This document shows positions 8,590 through 17,502 of a stretch of DNA of 37,654 nucleotides, piece after piece (position 1 is the stretch's first letter; every line of letters starts with the position of its first letter). The stretch is from the NCBI GenBank assembly GCA_004356105.1, contig SMYC01000329.1, positions 1 to 37,654 on the forward strand, read 5' to 3'. The position numbers were made by a program, and so were the translations under genes. The DNA comes from Acidobacteriota bacterium. Its GTDB lineage: Bacteria; Acidobacteriota; Vicinamibacteria; Marinacidobacterales; SMYC01. The notes beneath the pieces were generated by a model. That model was not told the DNA's origin and did not search any database. It worked only from the letters and a program-made list of their open reading frames with translations.

Positions 8590-11016
8590 ATGAAGAGCGA
8601 AGCGAAAGTCGTCGTTATTGGGGGTGGTGTTGCCGGCTGCAGCTTGCTGTATCACTTGACCAAGCTCGGCCTCAGCGATGTCATCCTCGTCGAGAAAAAC
8701 GAGCTTACCAGCGGCTCGACTTGGCACGCTGCGGGGCTTTGCACCCAATTCAACCCGAGCTTCAACATGATGAAGCTCCTCAAATACAGCATCGACCTCT
8801 ATCAAACGCTCGAGGAGGAAACGGGACAGCCCGTGGACTACCACGTATGCGGCAGCGTCCGGCTCGCCTTTTCCGACGACAGGCTTGATGAGTTTCGCCA
8901 CCGCAAAGGCATTGCCGATAACTTGGGCATCCCGTTCGAGATCGTCTCACCAGAAAGAGCCGGTGAGCTCTTCCCGCTGCTCGAGCTCGACGGCATCGTT
9001 GGCGCCGCCCACATCCCGTCGGACGGGCATGTCGACCCGAGCGGAGTGACGCAGGCTTTCGCGAAAGGGGCGGTGTCGCGGGGTGCTGAGATCACCCGTC
9101 ACGCGGCCGTAACGGGCCTCTCACGCTCGCGGGGCGATTGGCTCGTCCATACGACCAAAGGCGACATCCGCGCGGAGATCGTCGTCAACGCTGCCGGTCA
9201 ATGGGCGCGCGGCCTCGGTCAGCTCCTCGGTGTCGATCTTCCCATCATTCCGCTCGAGCACCATTTTCTCGTTACCGAAGCCATCGACGAAGTGCGCGAG
9301 ATGGAGCTCGAGCTTCCGGTGCTACGCGATACGGATGCGTCCTACTACATGCGGCGTGAGGTGGATTCGCTCGTCGTCGGTCCCTTCGAGCCGGAAACGA
9401 AGCCGTGGGGTCTCGACGGCATCCCGGAGGATTTTCACAGCCGCTTGCTCGAGCCCGCTCTCGATCGCCTCGAGGCCGTGCTCGAGGCGGCGGCGGCGCG
9501 CGTGCCGATTTTTGCTGACGCGGGTATCAAGACCATCGTGAACGGCCCGGATGGCTACACGCCAGACGGACATTGTCTTATGGGACCGGTGCCTGGCCTG
9601 CCAAACTTTCACGTTCTAGCGGGGTTCAGTATTTTCGGCATCGTTTTCGGTGGGGGCGCGGGCAAATACGCAGCCGAGTGGATTGTGGACGGGCAGCCGA
9701 GCGACAACATGTGGGAGCTGGATGTGCGCCGCTTCGGCGACTATGCCCGCTCGACGGGCTACGTTGCCGATCGCGCTGTCGACGTTTATGCGCGCGAATA
9801 TGCGATCCACTACCCGGAGGAGGAGCGTCCCGCTAGCCGCCCACTCAAGACCGGGCCTCTCTACGATCGACTGCTGCAACGCGGTGCGGTTTACGGCGCG
9901 CGTTTCGGGTGGGAGCGGCCGCTATGGTTCGCGCTAGACGGGGCCGCGCACGACACGTACTCGTTTCGCCGTGGAAGCTGGCATGAAGCCGTGGTCGAGG
10001 AATGTCGGGCGGTTCGCTCGCGCGTCGGCGTTCTCGATCAGACGAGTTTCGCGAAGTACGAAGTCTCCGGACCGGGCGCTTTCGCGTTTCTCGACAGGCT
10101 TTGTGCAAACAAGTTGCCCAAGTCTCCGGGCCGGATGGCGCTCACGCAGATGTGCACGCCGAAAGGTGGCATCGAGTGCGACGTCACGGTGACGAAGCTG
10201 CCTGGTAACGAAGAGAGCTACTACGTTATCTCCGCCGCGGGCACGGAAACCCATGACGTTGCCTGGATCGAGCGCCACCTACCGGATGACGGATCGGTTC
10301 AACTCGCAAATGTGACCGGGCGCTACGGCGTTTTGACGATAGCGGGCCCTCGCTCGCGGGATCTGTTGCAAGCGCTGACCGATGCCGACTGTTCGAAGGA
10401 AGCGTTTCGTTTTTTCAGATGTCGCGACTTACGCGTAGGGATGGCGCCCGTGCGCGCGCTGCGTGTGTCTTATGTCGGCGAGCTTGGCTACGAGCTCCAC
10501 CATCCGGTGGAATATCAGCGGCACCTCTACGACTTGTTAATTGCGGAAGGCCGGCAATATGACATCGTGGATTTCGGCTACCGCGCGCTCGACGCGATGC
10601 GGCTCGAGAAAGCCTATCGGCTTTGGGGCGTCGACATGTCCGCGGACTACACCCCGATTGAGGCGGGGCTCGATCGCTTTGTGAATTTCGACAAGGGCGA
10701 TTTCATCGGCCGCGAGGCTCTGTTGCGCCAGCGCGAGCAGGGCGCGACGCGTGGGCTTGCGTGTCTCGTGATCGATGTAGAGGACCGCGACGCGCACGGC
10801 TACGAGCCTGTGCTCGCGGGCAAAGAGATCATTGGCTACGTCGCCGCGGGCGGGTTCGGGCCCGTTGTCGAAAAGTCGATTGCGCTCGCCTATCTCCCAA
10901 CCGACTTCTTAGAGCCTGGCACGAAGCTTTCGGTCGAGCTATTGGGAGAAAAGCATGCAGCGACGGTCGTCGAGCAACCGCTATACGACCCCGACAACGT
11001 GAAGCTTCTGAGCTGA
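8590..11016 (+). CDS. Dimethylglycine/sarcosine dehydrogenase-like FAD oxidoreductase with GcvT domain
   Basis: Oxidatively demethylates an N-methylated amino acid and passes the C1 unit to THF, by analogy with dimethylglycine and sarcosine dehydrogenases. The N-terminal DAO domain starts with the Rossmann motif VVVIGGGVAGCSLLYHL. His46 in the SGSTWHAAGL motif is the residue that carries covalent FAD in the mammalian homologues. The C-terminal half, from roughly residue 430, is a GcvT-like folate-binding domain (VGVLDQTSFAKYEVSGPGA, VGELGYELHHPVEY, RALDAMRLEKAYRLWG) ending in a GcvT C-terminal barrel. The 808-residue length matches the fused family. It has no signal peptide and is cytoplasmic. 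The fhs gene nearby makes folate-linked C1 processing plausible. The methylated substrate (dimethylglycine, sarcosine or other) is not determined. Confidence 0.9.
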   Translation: MKSEAKVVVIGGGVAGCSLLYHLTKLGLSDVILVEKNELTSGSTWHAAGLCTQFNPSFNMMKLLKYSIDLYQTLEEETGQPVDYHVCGSVRLAFSDDRLDEFRHRKGIADNLGIPFEIVSPERAGELFPLLELDGIVGAAHIPSDGHVDPSGVTQAFAKGAVSRGAEITRHAAVTGLSRSRGDWLVHTTKGDIRAEIVVNAAGQWARGLGQLLGVDLPIIPLEHHFLVTEAIDEVREMELELPVLRDTDASYYMRREVDSLVVGPFEPETKPWGLDGIPEDFHSRLLEPALDRLEAVLEAAAARVPIFADAGIKTIVNGPDGYTPDGHCLMGPVPGLPNFHVLAGFSIFGIVFGGGAGKYAAEWIVDGQPSDNMWELDVRRFGDYARSTGYVADRAVDVYAREYAIHYPEEERPASRPLKTGPLYDRLLQRGAVYGARFGWERPLWFALDGAAHDTYSFRRGSWHEAVVEECRAVRSRVGVLDQTSFAKYEVSGPGAFAFLDRLCANKLPKSPGRMALTQMCTPKGGIECDVTVTKLPGNEESYYVISAAGTETHDVAWIERHLPDDGSVQLANVTGRYGVLTIAGPRSRDLLQALTDADCSKEAFRFFRCRDLRVGMAPVRALRVSYVGELGYELHHPVEYQRHLYDLLIAEGRQYDIVDFGYRALDAMRLEKAYRLWGVDMSADYTPIEAGLDRFVNFDKGDFIGREALLRQREQGATRGLACLVIDVEDRDAHGYEPVLAGKEIIGYVAAGGFGPVVEKSIALAYLPTDFLEPGTKLSVELLGEKHAATVVEQPLYDPDNVKLLS

Positions 11017-11024
11017 CGGTGAAG

Positions 11025-12863
11025 TTATAGAGCCAGCTGCTCGTGCACCGCGCGGTGCGCTTCTCGGAAAGCGCCTTGCGTCCAAGGCGAGCCCGACGCG
11101 TCCGCGCCCGCGAAAGAGATACGTCCGACGCGCCTCTGCCCGCGGATGTGGTGCGGCGAGTCGACGTCCGGGTGGGGAAACACGATATAGCCGTGGCCCC
11201 AGCGGTTCACCGTGATGGCTTTGATGTCCTCGGCAGGATTGAAACCCCATGGGCCGAGCACGTATTCGAGCTCGGTGCGGATCTCGCGTTCGAGCTCTTC
11301 GAACGACTTCGTTTCGAGCTCGTAGCGATTGAGCTTCAGCTGCTCCTCGATGGAGAGGCCTGGCTTTCGAAGGTATTTGAACATCGATAGCACCGTGGGT
11401 TTGTCCGGGCGGTGCTCGGGTTGATAGGCGCCGACGTGGAGCGGGTCGAGAACGTGCATCCACGTTTGGTAGCGGCCCGGCGTGTACATTTCGAAGGCAC
11501 CGGCATCCGCGATAGGTTTCCACTGATCGAGCAGCACATTGATGTACAGCGCCGAGCAGTGGTTGTAGCCTTCGAGCGCTTCTCTCTGACCTTCGGAGAG
11601 CTCGGGGACGATGTGCTTGGCGACCGTGCCCCACGCATTGACGACCACGCTCTTTGCCGTCACCTTGCGAATTTCGCCGTCGGACGTCGCGTAGTAAACG
11701 GCAACGCGACTGCCTCCGTCGATATGCTCGACGCGCACGACGGTCGAGCGTAGACGCAAACGCACGTTAGAATCGGCCATGTCCATTCGGTCGTAGAGGA
11801 CCTTACCGTTGAAGACGCCTTCCATCGAGTCTTCTCCCGTGATGGCATCCGGGAGAATTTTCTTTACGAGCTGACGAGCGACGCTTCGATTGCCGTCGGG
11901 AAACCGGTAGACGGGCTCGTAGGTGTACCACAACTCGCCTTCCTCTTCATAGAAGCCTTTGCCCCCGACACCAAAGAAACCGGGGCCGTCCGAGTAGCCA
12001 TGGGTCGCCGGAAGTGCGTCGCAACCGAGCCCGCCGAGATCGGTGGCGTAGATGTCCGAGAAACGAACGGCCGTATCTCCGAGGCCCATCTTGTCTCGGA
12101 TGTAGCTCTCCCAAGTCATCGCGGCCAGAGCCCTTTCCGGCTCGTCTTCATCGGCGAGATAGTTCTTTCGCGTCGTGTAGAGCGTCAAGAGCTCCGCTCG
12201 GTTGGACTCGGAAAGCGGCGTTTTCGCTAGAAACTCCTCCCACCCAATCGTGTGAAAGCCCTGGATAAATTGCTTTTTTGTGACTTCCGGGAAAACGTCG
12301 GGACCGAAGAAACAAGTAGAATCGAGCCCGAAACGCTCACGATAGTCGGGATCGCGGAATCCCTGAACCCGCTCGGTGTCGATGCCCAGGTCGGTCAGAA
12401 TCTCCCTGGCCTCGGGCGGCGATTCCTCCGGAGCCTCGAGATCATAGGTGCCGCCATTGACGATGAGCGTCGTGTCGTTCCACTTGAACGTGTTGCGCCG
12501 CGCGTGACCGCCGAAATCCGCGTTGTTCTCGAGAAGCAGAATGCGGGCATTGCCGCCTCGCTCTTTCTTATAGACGTGTGCAGCCGCGAGTCCGCCGAGC
12601 CCGGCGCCGACGACAACAAGGTCATACGATTCACCCGTGTCGACCACATGGCTCGGTAGCTGGCGGAAGATGCCGTCGCGCACGCGGTGACCGCGGGCCG
12701 TTGATGCGTCGTCCTGACCTTGAAAGCCCGACGGCGGAATGGAAGGAGACTGCGCGCGAGCCCAGCTCGGAGCAGCAAGCGCGAGAGCCGTTCCTTGAAG
12801 AAAATCCCGGCGGCTAATGTTACGGAACATGCCGAGCCGCTCGTCGTTGCGATTTCTTTTCAC
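11025..12863 (-). CDS. Tat-exported FAD-dependent oxidoreductase, spermidine dehydrogenase-like
   Basis: Flavin amine-oxidase-type protein. After a twin-arginine leader (NISRRDFLQGTALALAAP) comes a Rossmann FAD motif, SYDLVVVGAGLGGLAAAHVY, then LLLENNADFGGHARRNTF and IVNGGTYDLEAP, a pattern I associate with bacterial spermidine-dehydrogenase-like proteins. It is therefore likely periplasmic and exported folded with its FAD. The frame is open up to 13148, but the GTG at 12863 has GGAGG five bases upstream and gives a sensible Tat leader; an ATG at 12830 is the alternative. The C-terminus (GRISFAGADASGSPWTQGAF) is the usual FAD-contacting end. It is convergent with the FAD-GcvT gene with 8 bases between the stops. 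Together with the agmatinase remnant it hints at polyamine use, but the substrate is not proven. Confidence 0.8.
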   Translation of the reverse strand: MKRNRNDERLGMFRNISRRDFLQGTALALAAPSWARAQSPSIPPSGFQGQDDASTARGHRVRDGIFRQLPSHVVDTGESYDLVVVGAGLGGLAAAHVYKKERGGNARILLLENNADFGGHARRNTFKWNDTTLIVNGGTYDLEAPEESPPEAREILTDLGIDTERVQGFRDPDYRERFGLDSTCFFGPDVFPEVTKKQFIQGFHTIGWEEFLAKTPLSESNRAELLTLYTTRKNYLADEDEPERALAAMTWESYIRDKMGLGDTAVRFSDIYATDLGGLGCDALPATHGYSDGPGFFGVGGKGFYEEEGELWYTYEPVYRFPDGNRSVARQLVKKILPDAITGEDSMEGVFNGKVLYDRMDMADSNVRLRLRSTVVRVEHIDGGSRVAVYYATSDGEIRKVTAKSVVVNAWGTVAKHIVPELSEGQREALEGYNHCSALYINVLLDQWKPIADAGAFEMYTPGRYQTWMHVLDPLHVGAYQPEHRPDKPTVLSMFKYLRKPGLSIEEQLKLNRYELETKSFEELEREIRTELEYVLGPWGFNPAEDIKAITVNRWGHGYIVFPHPDVDSPHHIRGQRRVGRISFAGADASGSPWTQGAFREAHRAVHEQLAL

Positions 12864-13009
12864 CGAATCCTCCGTCGCCCGCCGCCAGATTGGGAGACCT
12901 ATCCTATCGCGGAACTCGATCCCCATGCACCTGCGAACGCCATGAGAGCGCGCATTGCGGCGACTCCCCAGGACATGACATCCTGCACCGAACTGGGGAG
13001 GATTTGCGC

Positions 13010-14158
13010 ATGAATCACCGAAGCCGACACCCTTTCTCTTGGTGGTGGACCTTGGTCTGCTTGCCGGTCGCACTCTTCGTGAGCTCGGGCTGTGGCCCGC
13101 GTCCGGCAACGGACGCCACTGAGACCGCAACCGCAACCGCAACCGCAATCTCGATGGATCCGGTGGAACCGAGAGAAGCCGATCCCGGTCTCCCGCTCGG
13201 CCCGTACGGTCGAAATGACGCTCTGTCGGAAGACGTCTCCGTGGAGCGCGCGGCCCGGTTTCTGGATACGGTGGCGATGAATTGGGGCGAAAAGCACGGC
13301 TGCGTAACTTGCCACACGAACGGTTACTACTTGACGGCCCCGAACGAGGTGTTCGGCGACCGGCCTGCCTTCCAGAAAGTGCGCGCGTTCGCCGAGGCGT
13401 TCGTCGATTCCTGGGACGCGGAGAGCTTGCCGACCACCGAGGTCTTCGTGGCCACGGCCGCTTTCCTGGCCATCAATGACGCCGAGGCGGGGCGCGAGCT
13501 GGGAGCGGCGACGGTAAAGGCGCTCGACCAAGCCTGGGACCATCAGAGCGAGGAAGGGCATTGGGAAAACTGGGTCAAGTGCAACTGGCCTCCCTTCGAA
13601 AGCGATGACCACTACGGCGTGACCTTGATGGCCGTTGCCGTCGGCATGTCCGAAGACAGCTACCAGCAAACCGACCGTGCCGAGGCCGGCATGTCACGCA
13701 TTCGAAGCTACCTCGCGAGCCATCCGCCGACCCATCTCCATCAAAAGGCGATGTTGTTGTGGGCCGCGAAATACAATGACGGATTGGTGGACGACGGTAA
13801 TCGAGAGCGATGGATCGAAGAGCTCTTCGAACGGCAACGGCCGGACGGAGGTTTTGCCTCGGGTGAGCTGGGAAGATGGCGGCAGCGTGACGGGGAGCCA
13901 GGAGAGCCCCCAGTGAACGTCGAGAGCGACGGATATGGCACGGGCTTCGTCGTCTTCGTACTGAGAGAGGCAGGAGTTGAAGCCTCCGATCCGCGTATCA
14001 AAAAAGCCGTCGCATGGCTCCTCACCCATCAGCGCGCGGAAGGCTATTGGTGGACCCAATCTCTCCGAAACGAGCCGGATACGTCGAATTTCCTGACCCA
14101 CGCCGGAACGACCTTTGCCTTGAAGGCGTTAGCTGCCACGGGTCTGCCCGAATCGTAG
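13010..14158 (+). CDS. Putative exported (lipo)protein with one CXXCH motif and squalene-cyclase-like repeats
   Basis: 382-residue predicted envelope protein. ATG 13010 follows GGGGAGG (12995-13001). A hydrophobic leader ends at SSGC (Cys28), a non-canonical lipobox. A Thr/Ala-rich linker follows, then HGCVTCHTN (Cys98, Cys101, His102), a single c-type haem attachment motif. The rest resembles the alpha/alpha repeats of prenyltransferases and squalene cyclases (DQAWDHQSEEGHW, RQRPDGGFASGE, HQRAEGYWWTQ). It probably does not cyclise terpenes, since the catalytic DXDD motif of squalene-hopene cyclases is not seen. The combination suggests an exported haem-bearing helical barrel. Its stop overlaps the start of the next gene, so the two proteins are translationally coupled and probably linked in function. 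Function not established. Confidence 0.7.
   Translation: MNHRSRHPFSWWWTLVCLPVALFVSSGCGPRPATDATETATATATAISMDPVEPREADPGLPLGPYGRNDALSEDVSVERAARFLDTVAMNWGEKHGCVTCHTNGYYLTAPNEVFGDRPAFQKVRAFAEAFVDSWDAESLPTTEVFVATAAFLAINDAEAGRELGAATVKALDQAWDHQSEEGHWENWVKCNWPPFESDDHYGVTLMAVAVGMSEDSYQQTDRAEAGMSRIRSYLASHPPTHLHQKAMLLWAAKYNDGLVDDGNRERWIEELFERQRPDGGFASGELGRWRQRDGEPGEPPVNVESDGYGTGFVVFVLREAGVEASDPRIKKAVAWLLTHQRAEGYWWTQSLRNEPDTSNFLTHAGTTFALKALAATGLPES
13124..13147 (+). repeat. Hexamer tandem repeat ACCGCA x4
   Basis: Four perfect copies of ACCGCA encode the Thr-Ala repeats of the linker after the signal peptide. In-frame slippage here would only lengthen or shorten the linker. Confidence 0.9.
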
Positions 14159-16617
14159 TGCGCCTCGCACGGAATACCATCCTGGCAGTGCTCGCACTGC
14201 TCGCGGCTCGCTGCAGCTCGCCGCCCGCTGCGATCCTGCCTCCCGCCGGCGGCCGCCACGTGCAGCTTCTTCATCTCGATGGCTACCGTCCGGACCTCCT
14301 GCGCGCGCTTCTCGGTGCCGGACGGCTCCCCAATTTGGCGCGCCTCGTCGCGCGCGGCCGGATCTCCTACGACGCGACGACCGTCGACAAGTCCGAGACG
14401 ATGAAGGTGATCCAGTCCTACTTGACGTCTCAGCTCGACACGAAAGTGGTTGGGTGGTGGCAGTTCGAGCGAAGCCGTTTTCGCTTTTCGAACTATTGGC
14501 TCGACCCCGCGGAAGTTCTCGCCTACGCGCTCGGTTTCGAGTTTCCACGAAGTCCGACCATTCAAGACTTCCTCGCCGCTCAGGGTGAGAATCTCGTCGC
14601 GGGTATGAGTCTCGCGCGTCGCAGCGTGCCGTTTCAAAACTATGGCCGTGCTTATATCGAAGGCATCTCGGCGGTCGCGAACCATACGTATCACGATCAG
14701 GCACGCGCGACGATGGATAGCTTTCTCGACATTCATCGACGGATCTCGGAGAACGGGGAAAAACCGCCTGCGTTGTCCACGCTGTTGCTCGCCGCGGCGG
14801 ATGAGTTCTCGCATCTAGAAGGCGTGACCGTCGCCGCGCGCGACCCTGAGCATTGCTTTGTAAGAGACGGTAATATCGACGACACGGTGTTCGCTTTGCT
14901 CGACGAAGATGACACTCTCGACGATCGCTACTTCGCGCGCGTGCGCCGCGCGATAATCACGAGACGCGTCCGTGAAATTTGCATCGAGCTTCCTGAGATC
15001 GAGGGCCGCCGGGCCGAGCCGCACTACGTTTTATCGATGCTCGTGATCGATATCGAGCTCGGCCGCCTCATCGATGATTTCGAGAACATCCGCTTTGCCG
15101 ATGGCGAGACGCTCTTCTCGCGGACGCTCTTCATCGTGTTCGGCGATCACGGCATGGTCGATACGCCCAACGGGATGACCGCGGAAGTCAGCGAGAGCTT
15201 CATCGCTTATTTGAACCGACGCCTCGGCCTCGAAACGGGTGAGGACCAAACGACGCTCTCCGACAACGCGGAGCTCGGCATCGATTACGTGAGCCTTCCG
15301 CCACGACTCGAGCGTCCCGAAATCTACGAAGATTGGCAGAGTGAGGAGATCCGCGCCCTGACGGCCGAAGCCGATCGCTGGTCTCGGGAGTTTCTAGTAG
15401 AAATTGAAGCGCTCATCCGAAGCGATTTGCACGACAGCTATTGGTGGCTCTTTTTCCTGCGCTCGCTCCTCATCGATCCCAAGATCGACGAAGTGCTCCA
15501 CCCCATAGCCGATGAAGCGCTCGCGATGCTAAGGAGCTTGTATCTGCGGGGACGTCTCGACTATCTAGAGGCCGAGCAAGAAGCGAACCGCGCGCTTTTC
15601 GACCGCCATGTACGCCTCGTCTATGGCGGCGGGGCGCGGAACAATGCCGAGCTTTTCATTCCGGTTTGCGAAAGTCCAGCCGCGTGCTCCTGGGAGCGCC
15701 GACCGAGCTATGACGAGATCCTGGGCTATCGCGAAGGCGCTTTCCTACGAGCGCTCGTCGAGAGCCCGGGCGTTGGGCTCATTTTCATCAGGAAGAACAA
15801 CGAAGCCTTTGCCGACGCGGCGCCGCTTCCCAAAAGAGTCGAGGTCGAGATACGTGACCGCGAGGGGAATCGGGGCTTACTGAGCGTCGAGCGCGACGAC
15901 CCGTCGGGAGAGCTCGTCTACCACTACCGCACCGACCCCGCCTCGGTGAACGATCCTCTCGGCTACGAGGCATGGGGTGCCGGCGAGGGCACCTACGGCA
16001 CCTATAACGAATGGAACGATCGCACCATCGATGCCCCTTACGTGAACGTCGTGGGCGGCATGGGAGCCTACCTTTATTCGAGCAACCCCGCGATTGGTGA
16101 CGTGGTCGTGCTTCACGCTACCGATTGGAACTTTGGCGAGAACCTCGGCGGGCATGGCGGGGTGCACCGCGGCGAAAAAAAGACGTTCATGCTCGTCTCG
16201 GGGCCGGGACTCGACCCTGGTGAGCTGCGCGCACAGGCGCGCTACCGATCCACCGAGGACGGCGAGCTCGAGCCTGCGGTCTCCGAGACACACGTGCCGA
16301 CACTGCTCGATATCGTGCCCACGGCACTGGCGTGGCTCGGCTACGCGCCCTCCGAGCTCGACCGCTTTGCCGTCGACGGATTCGAAGAGCATCTCGACAC
16401 CTGGATTCGGGCACAGCGAGGCGATATCCTCAGAAACCTCGATGAGATGAGCTCTCTAGAAAAAGCGAGAGAAGCAGTCGGCGTGCCCGAGCTAACCCTC
16501 GAGCCGTTGCGACCGCGGCTTACGCGTCTTCTCGAGTTCATCGAATCGAACCGCGAGGACACGCTCCGTCGTTTGTCTGAGCGCCCGCATTTGGGCAACG
16601 AGTTGATCCTGGAATGA
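14158..16617 (+). CDS. Alkaline-phosphatase-superfamily protein (type I phosphodiesterase-like), exported
   Basis: 819-residue protein. Metal-site motifs of the superfamily are in order: LLHLDGYRPDLLRALL near the N-terminus (Asp), the nucleophile region VDKSETMKVIQSYLT, FIVFGDHGMVDTP (Asp, His), and GGHGGVHRGEKKTFMLVSGP (His). The segment around residues 400-640 is long and unusual. The start is GTG 14158, which shares a G with the preceding TAG stop (TAGTG) and gives a short basic n-region and hydrophobic leader (RLARNTILAVLALLAARCSS). Cys19 could be lipidated, but Arg just before it is atypical. The frame is open further upstream, to 14014, inside the previous gene. It likely hydrolyses a phosphate or sulfate ester in the periplasm. 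Substrate unknown. The next reading frame overlaps its stop (ATGA). Confidence 0.78.
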   Translation: MRLARNTILAVLALLAARCSSPPAAILPPAGGRHVQLLHLDGYRPDLLRALLGAGRLPNLARLVARGRISYDATTVDKSETMKVIQSYLTSQLDTKVVGWWQFERSRFRFSNYWLDPAEVLAYALGFEFPRSPTIQDFLAAQGENLVAGMSLARRSVPFQNYGRAYIEGISAVANHTYHDQARATMDSFLDIHRRISENGEKPPALSTLLLAAADEFSHLEGVTVAARDPEHCFVRDGNIDDTVFALLDEDDTLDDRYFARVRRAIITRRVREICIELPEIEGRRAEPHYVLSMLVIDIELGRLIDDFENIRFADGETLFSRTLFIVFGDHGMVDTPNGMTAEVSESFIAYLNRRLGLETGEDQTTLSDNAELGIDYVSLPPRLERPEIYEDWQSEEIRALTAEADRWSREFLVEIEALIRSDLHDSYWWLFFLRSLLIDPKIDEVLHPIADEALAMLRSLYLRGRLDYLEAEQEANRALFDRHVRLVYGGGARNNAELFIPVCESPAACSWERRPSYDEILGYREGAFLRALVESPGVGLIFIRKNNEAFADAAPLPKRVEVEIRDREGNRGLLSVERDDPSGELVYHYRTDPASVNDPLGYEAWGAGEGTYGTYNEWNDRTIDAPYVNVVGGMGAYLYSSNPAIGDVVVLHATDWNFGENLGGHGGVHRGEKKTFMLVSGPGLDPGELRAQARYRSTEDGELEPAVSETHVPTLLDIVPTALAWLGYAPSELDRFAVDGFEEHLDTWIRAQRGDILRNLDEMSSLEKAREAVGVPELTLEPLRPRLTRLLEFIESNREDTLRRLSERPHLGNELILE

Positions 16618-16628
16618 GGAGCTTACGA

Positions 16629-17469
16629 ATGAACTTCTCCACGCGCTCGATACCGGCACGAGAACACGTGTCCACCCACGGGGACTTCGTGGTCTCGAAT
16701 GTCGTCGAGAGCCCCGACGGCCGTTATCTCTATTGCACGGCCAACGCCGAACATCCTGGGATCTACGAGGCCTTCCGCTACGACCTGCAGAACACCCGCA
16801 TCGAGGCCGTCACCAAGCTCGGCGGCCGAAACGACTTTCAGCTATCGCCCGACGGCCCGCGTTCTAGTGACACATTCCGAAACAGCGATGCCCTCCGAGC
16901 TCTACGTGCAAGAGGTGCGTTCGGGCTCGAGGGCGACCCGCGTCACCGAGACGGTCTCGTCGCTTTTTGCGTTCTTGCCATGGGTCGAGCCGGAAGTCGT
17001 CCCGATCCCGTCGACGCATCACGACCGCCCGATCTACTCACGGGTCTACACGCCCTCGGGCGGCGCGAGCGGGAAACGGCCCGCCGTGATGTTCGTGCAC
17101 GGCGCGGGCTATCTTCAAAACTCGCATCTCGGCTGGTCGGGCTACGTCCGGGAGTTCATGTTTCACACGCTCTTGACGCAAAAAGGCTATGTCGTCCTCG
17201 ACATGGATTACCGAGCTTCCGCGGGCTATGGGCGTGATTGGCGCACGGCCATCTACCGCGACATGGGAACGCCCGAGCTCGAAGACATGGAAGACGGTGT
17301 GAAGTGGCTCACGGAGCACAAGAACGTCGACCCGAAGCGCATTGGTGTTTACGGCGGGTCCTATGGCGGATTCATGACGTTCATGGCGCTCTTCAAAAAG
17401 CCCGATCTCTTCGCCTGCGGCGCGGCGCTTCGACCGGTCACCGATTGGGCGCATTACAACCACCATTGA
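16629..17469 (+). pseudogene. Remnant of an S9 (prolyl oligopeptidase/DPP IV-like) peptidase
   Basis: The first part encodes the end of a beta-propeller (VSNVVESPDGRYLY, then FQLSPDG). The frame then shifts near 16855-16870 and continues as RVLVTHSETAMPSELYVQEV, the linker, and an alpha/beta hydrolase domain with HGAGYLQNSHLGW, DYRASAGYGRDWR and the nucleophile elbow GVYGGSYGGFM. It stops at 17467-17469, right after TDWAHYNHH, before the catalytic Asp and His. A full S9 enzyme has about 600-750 residues; here most of the propeller and the triad's last two residues are gone. ATG 16629 has GAGGAG upstream (16617-16622), probably the original operon context with the preceding gene. Two truncations and a frameshift make activity very unlikely. 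Confidence 0.85.
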
Positions 17470-17502
17470 ATTGAGGAGAAAGTGCAGAAAAAGGTGAGAG
17501 AC

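Noticed and set aside
8150..8590. Minus-strand TTG-initiated frame (146 codons) over the divergent intergenic region
   Set aside because: No family recognised, codon third positions show no strong bias, and it overlaps the aminotransferase start in another frame.
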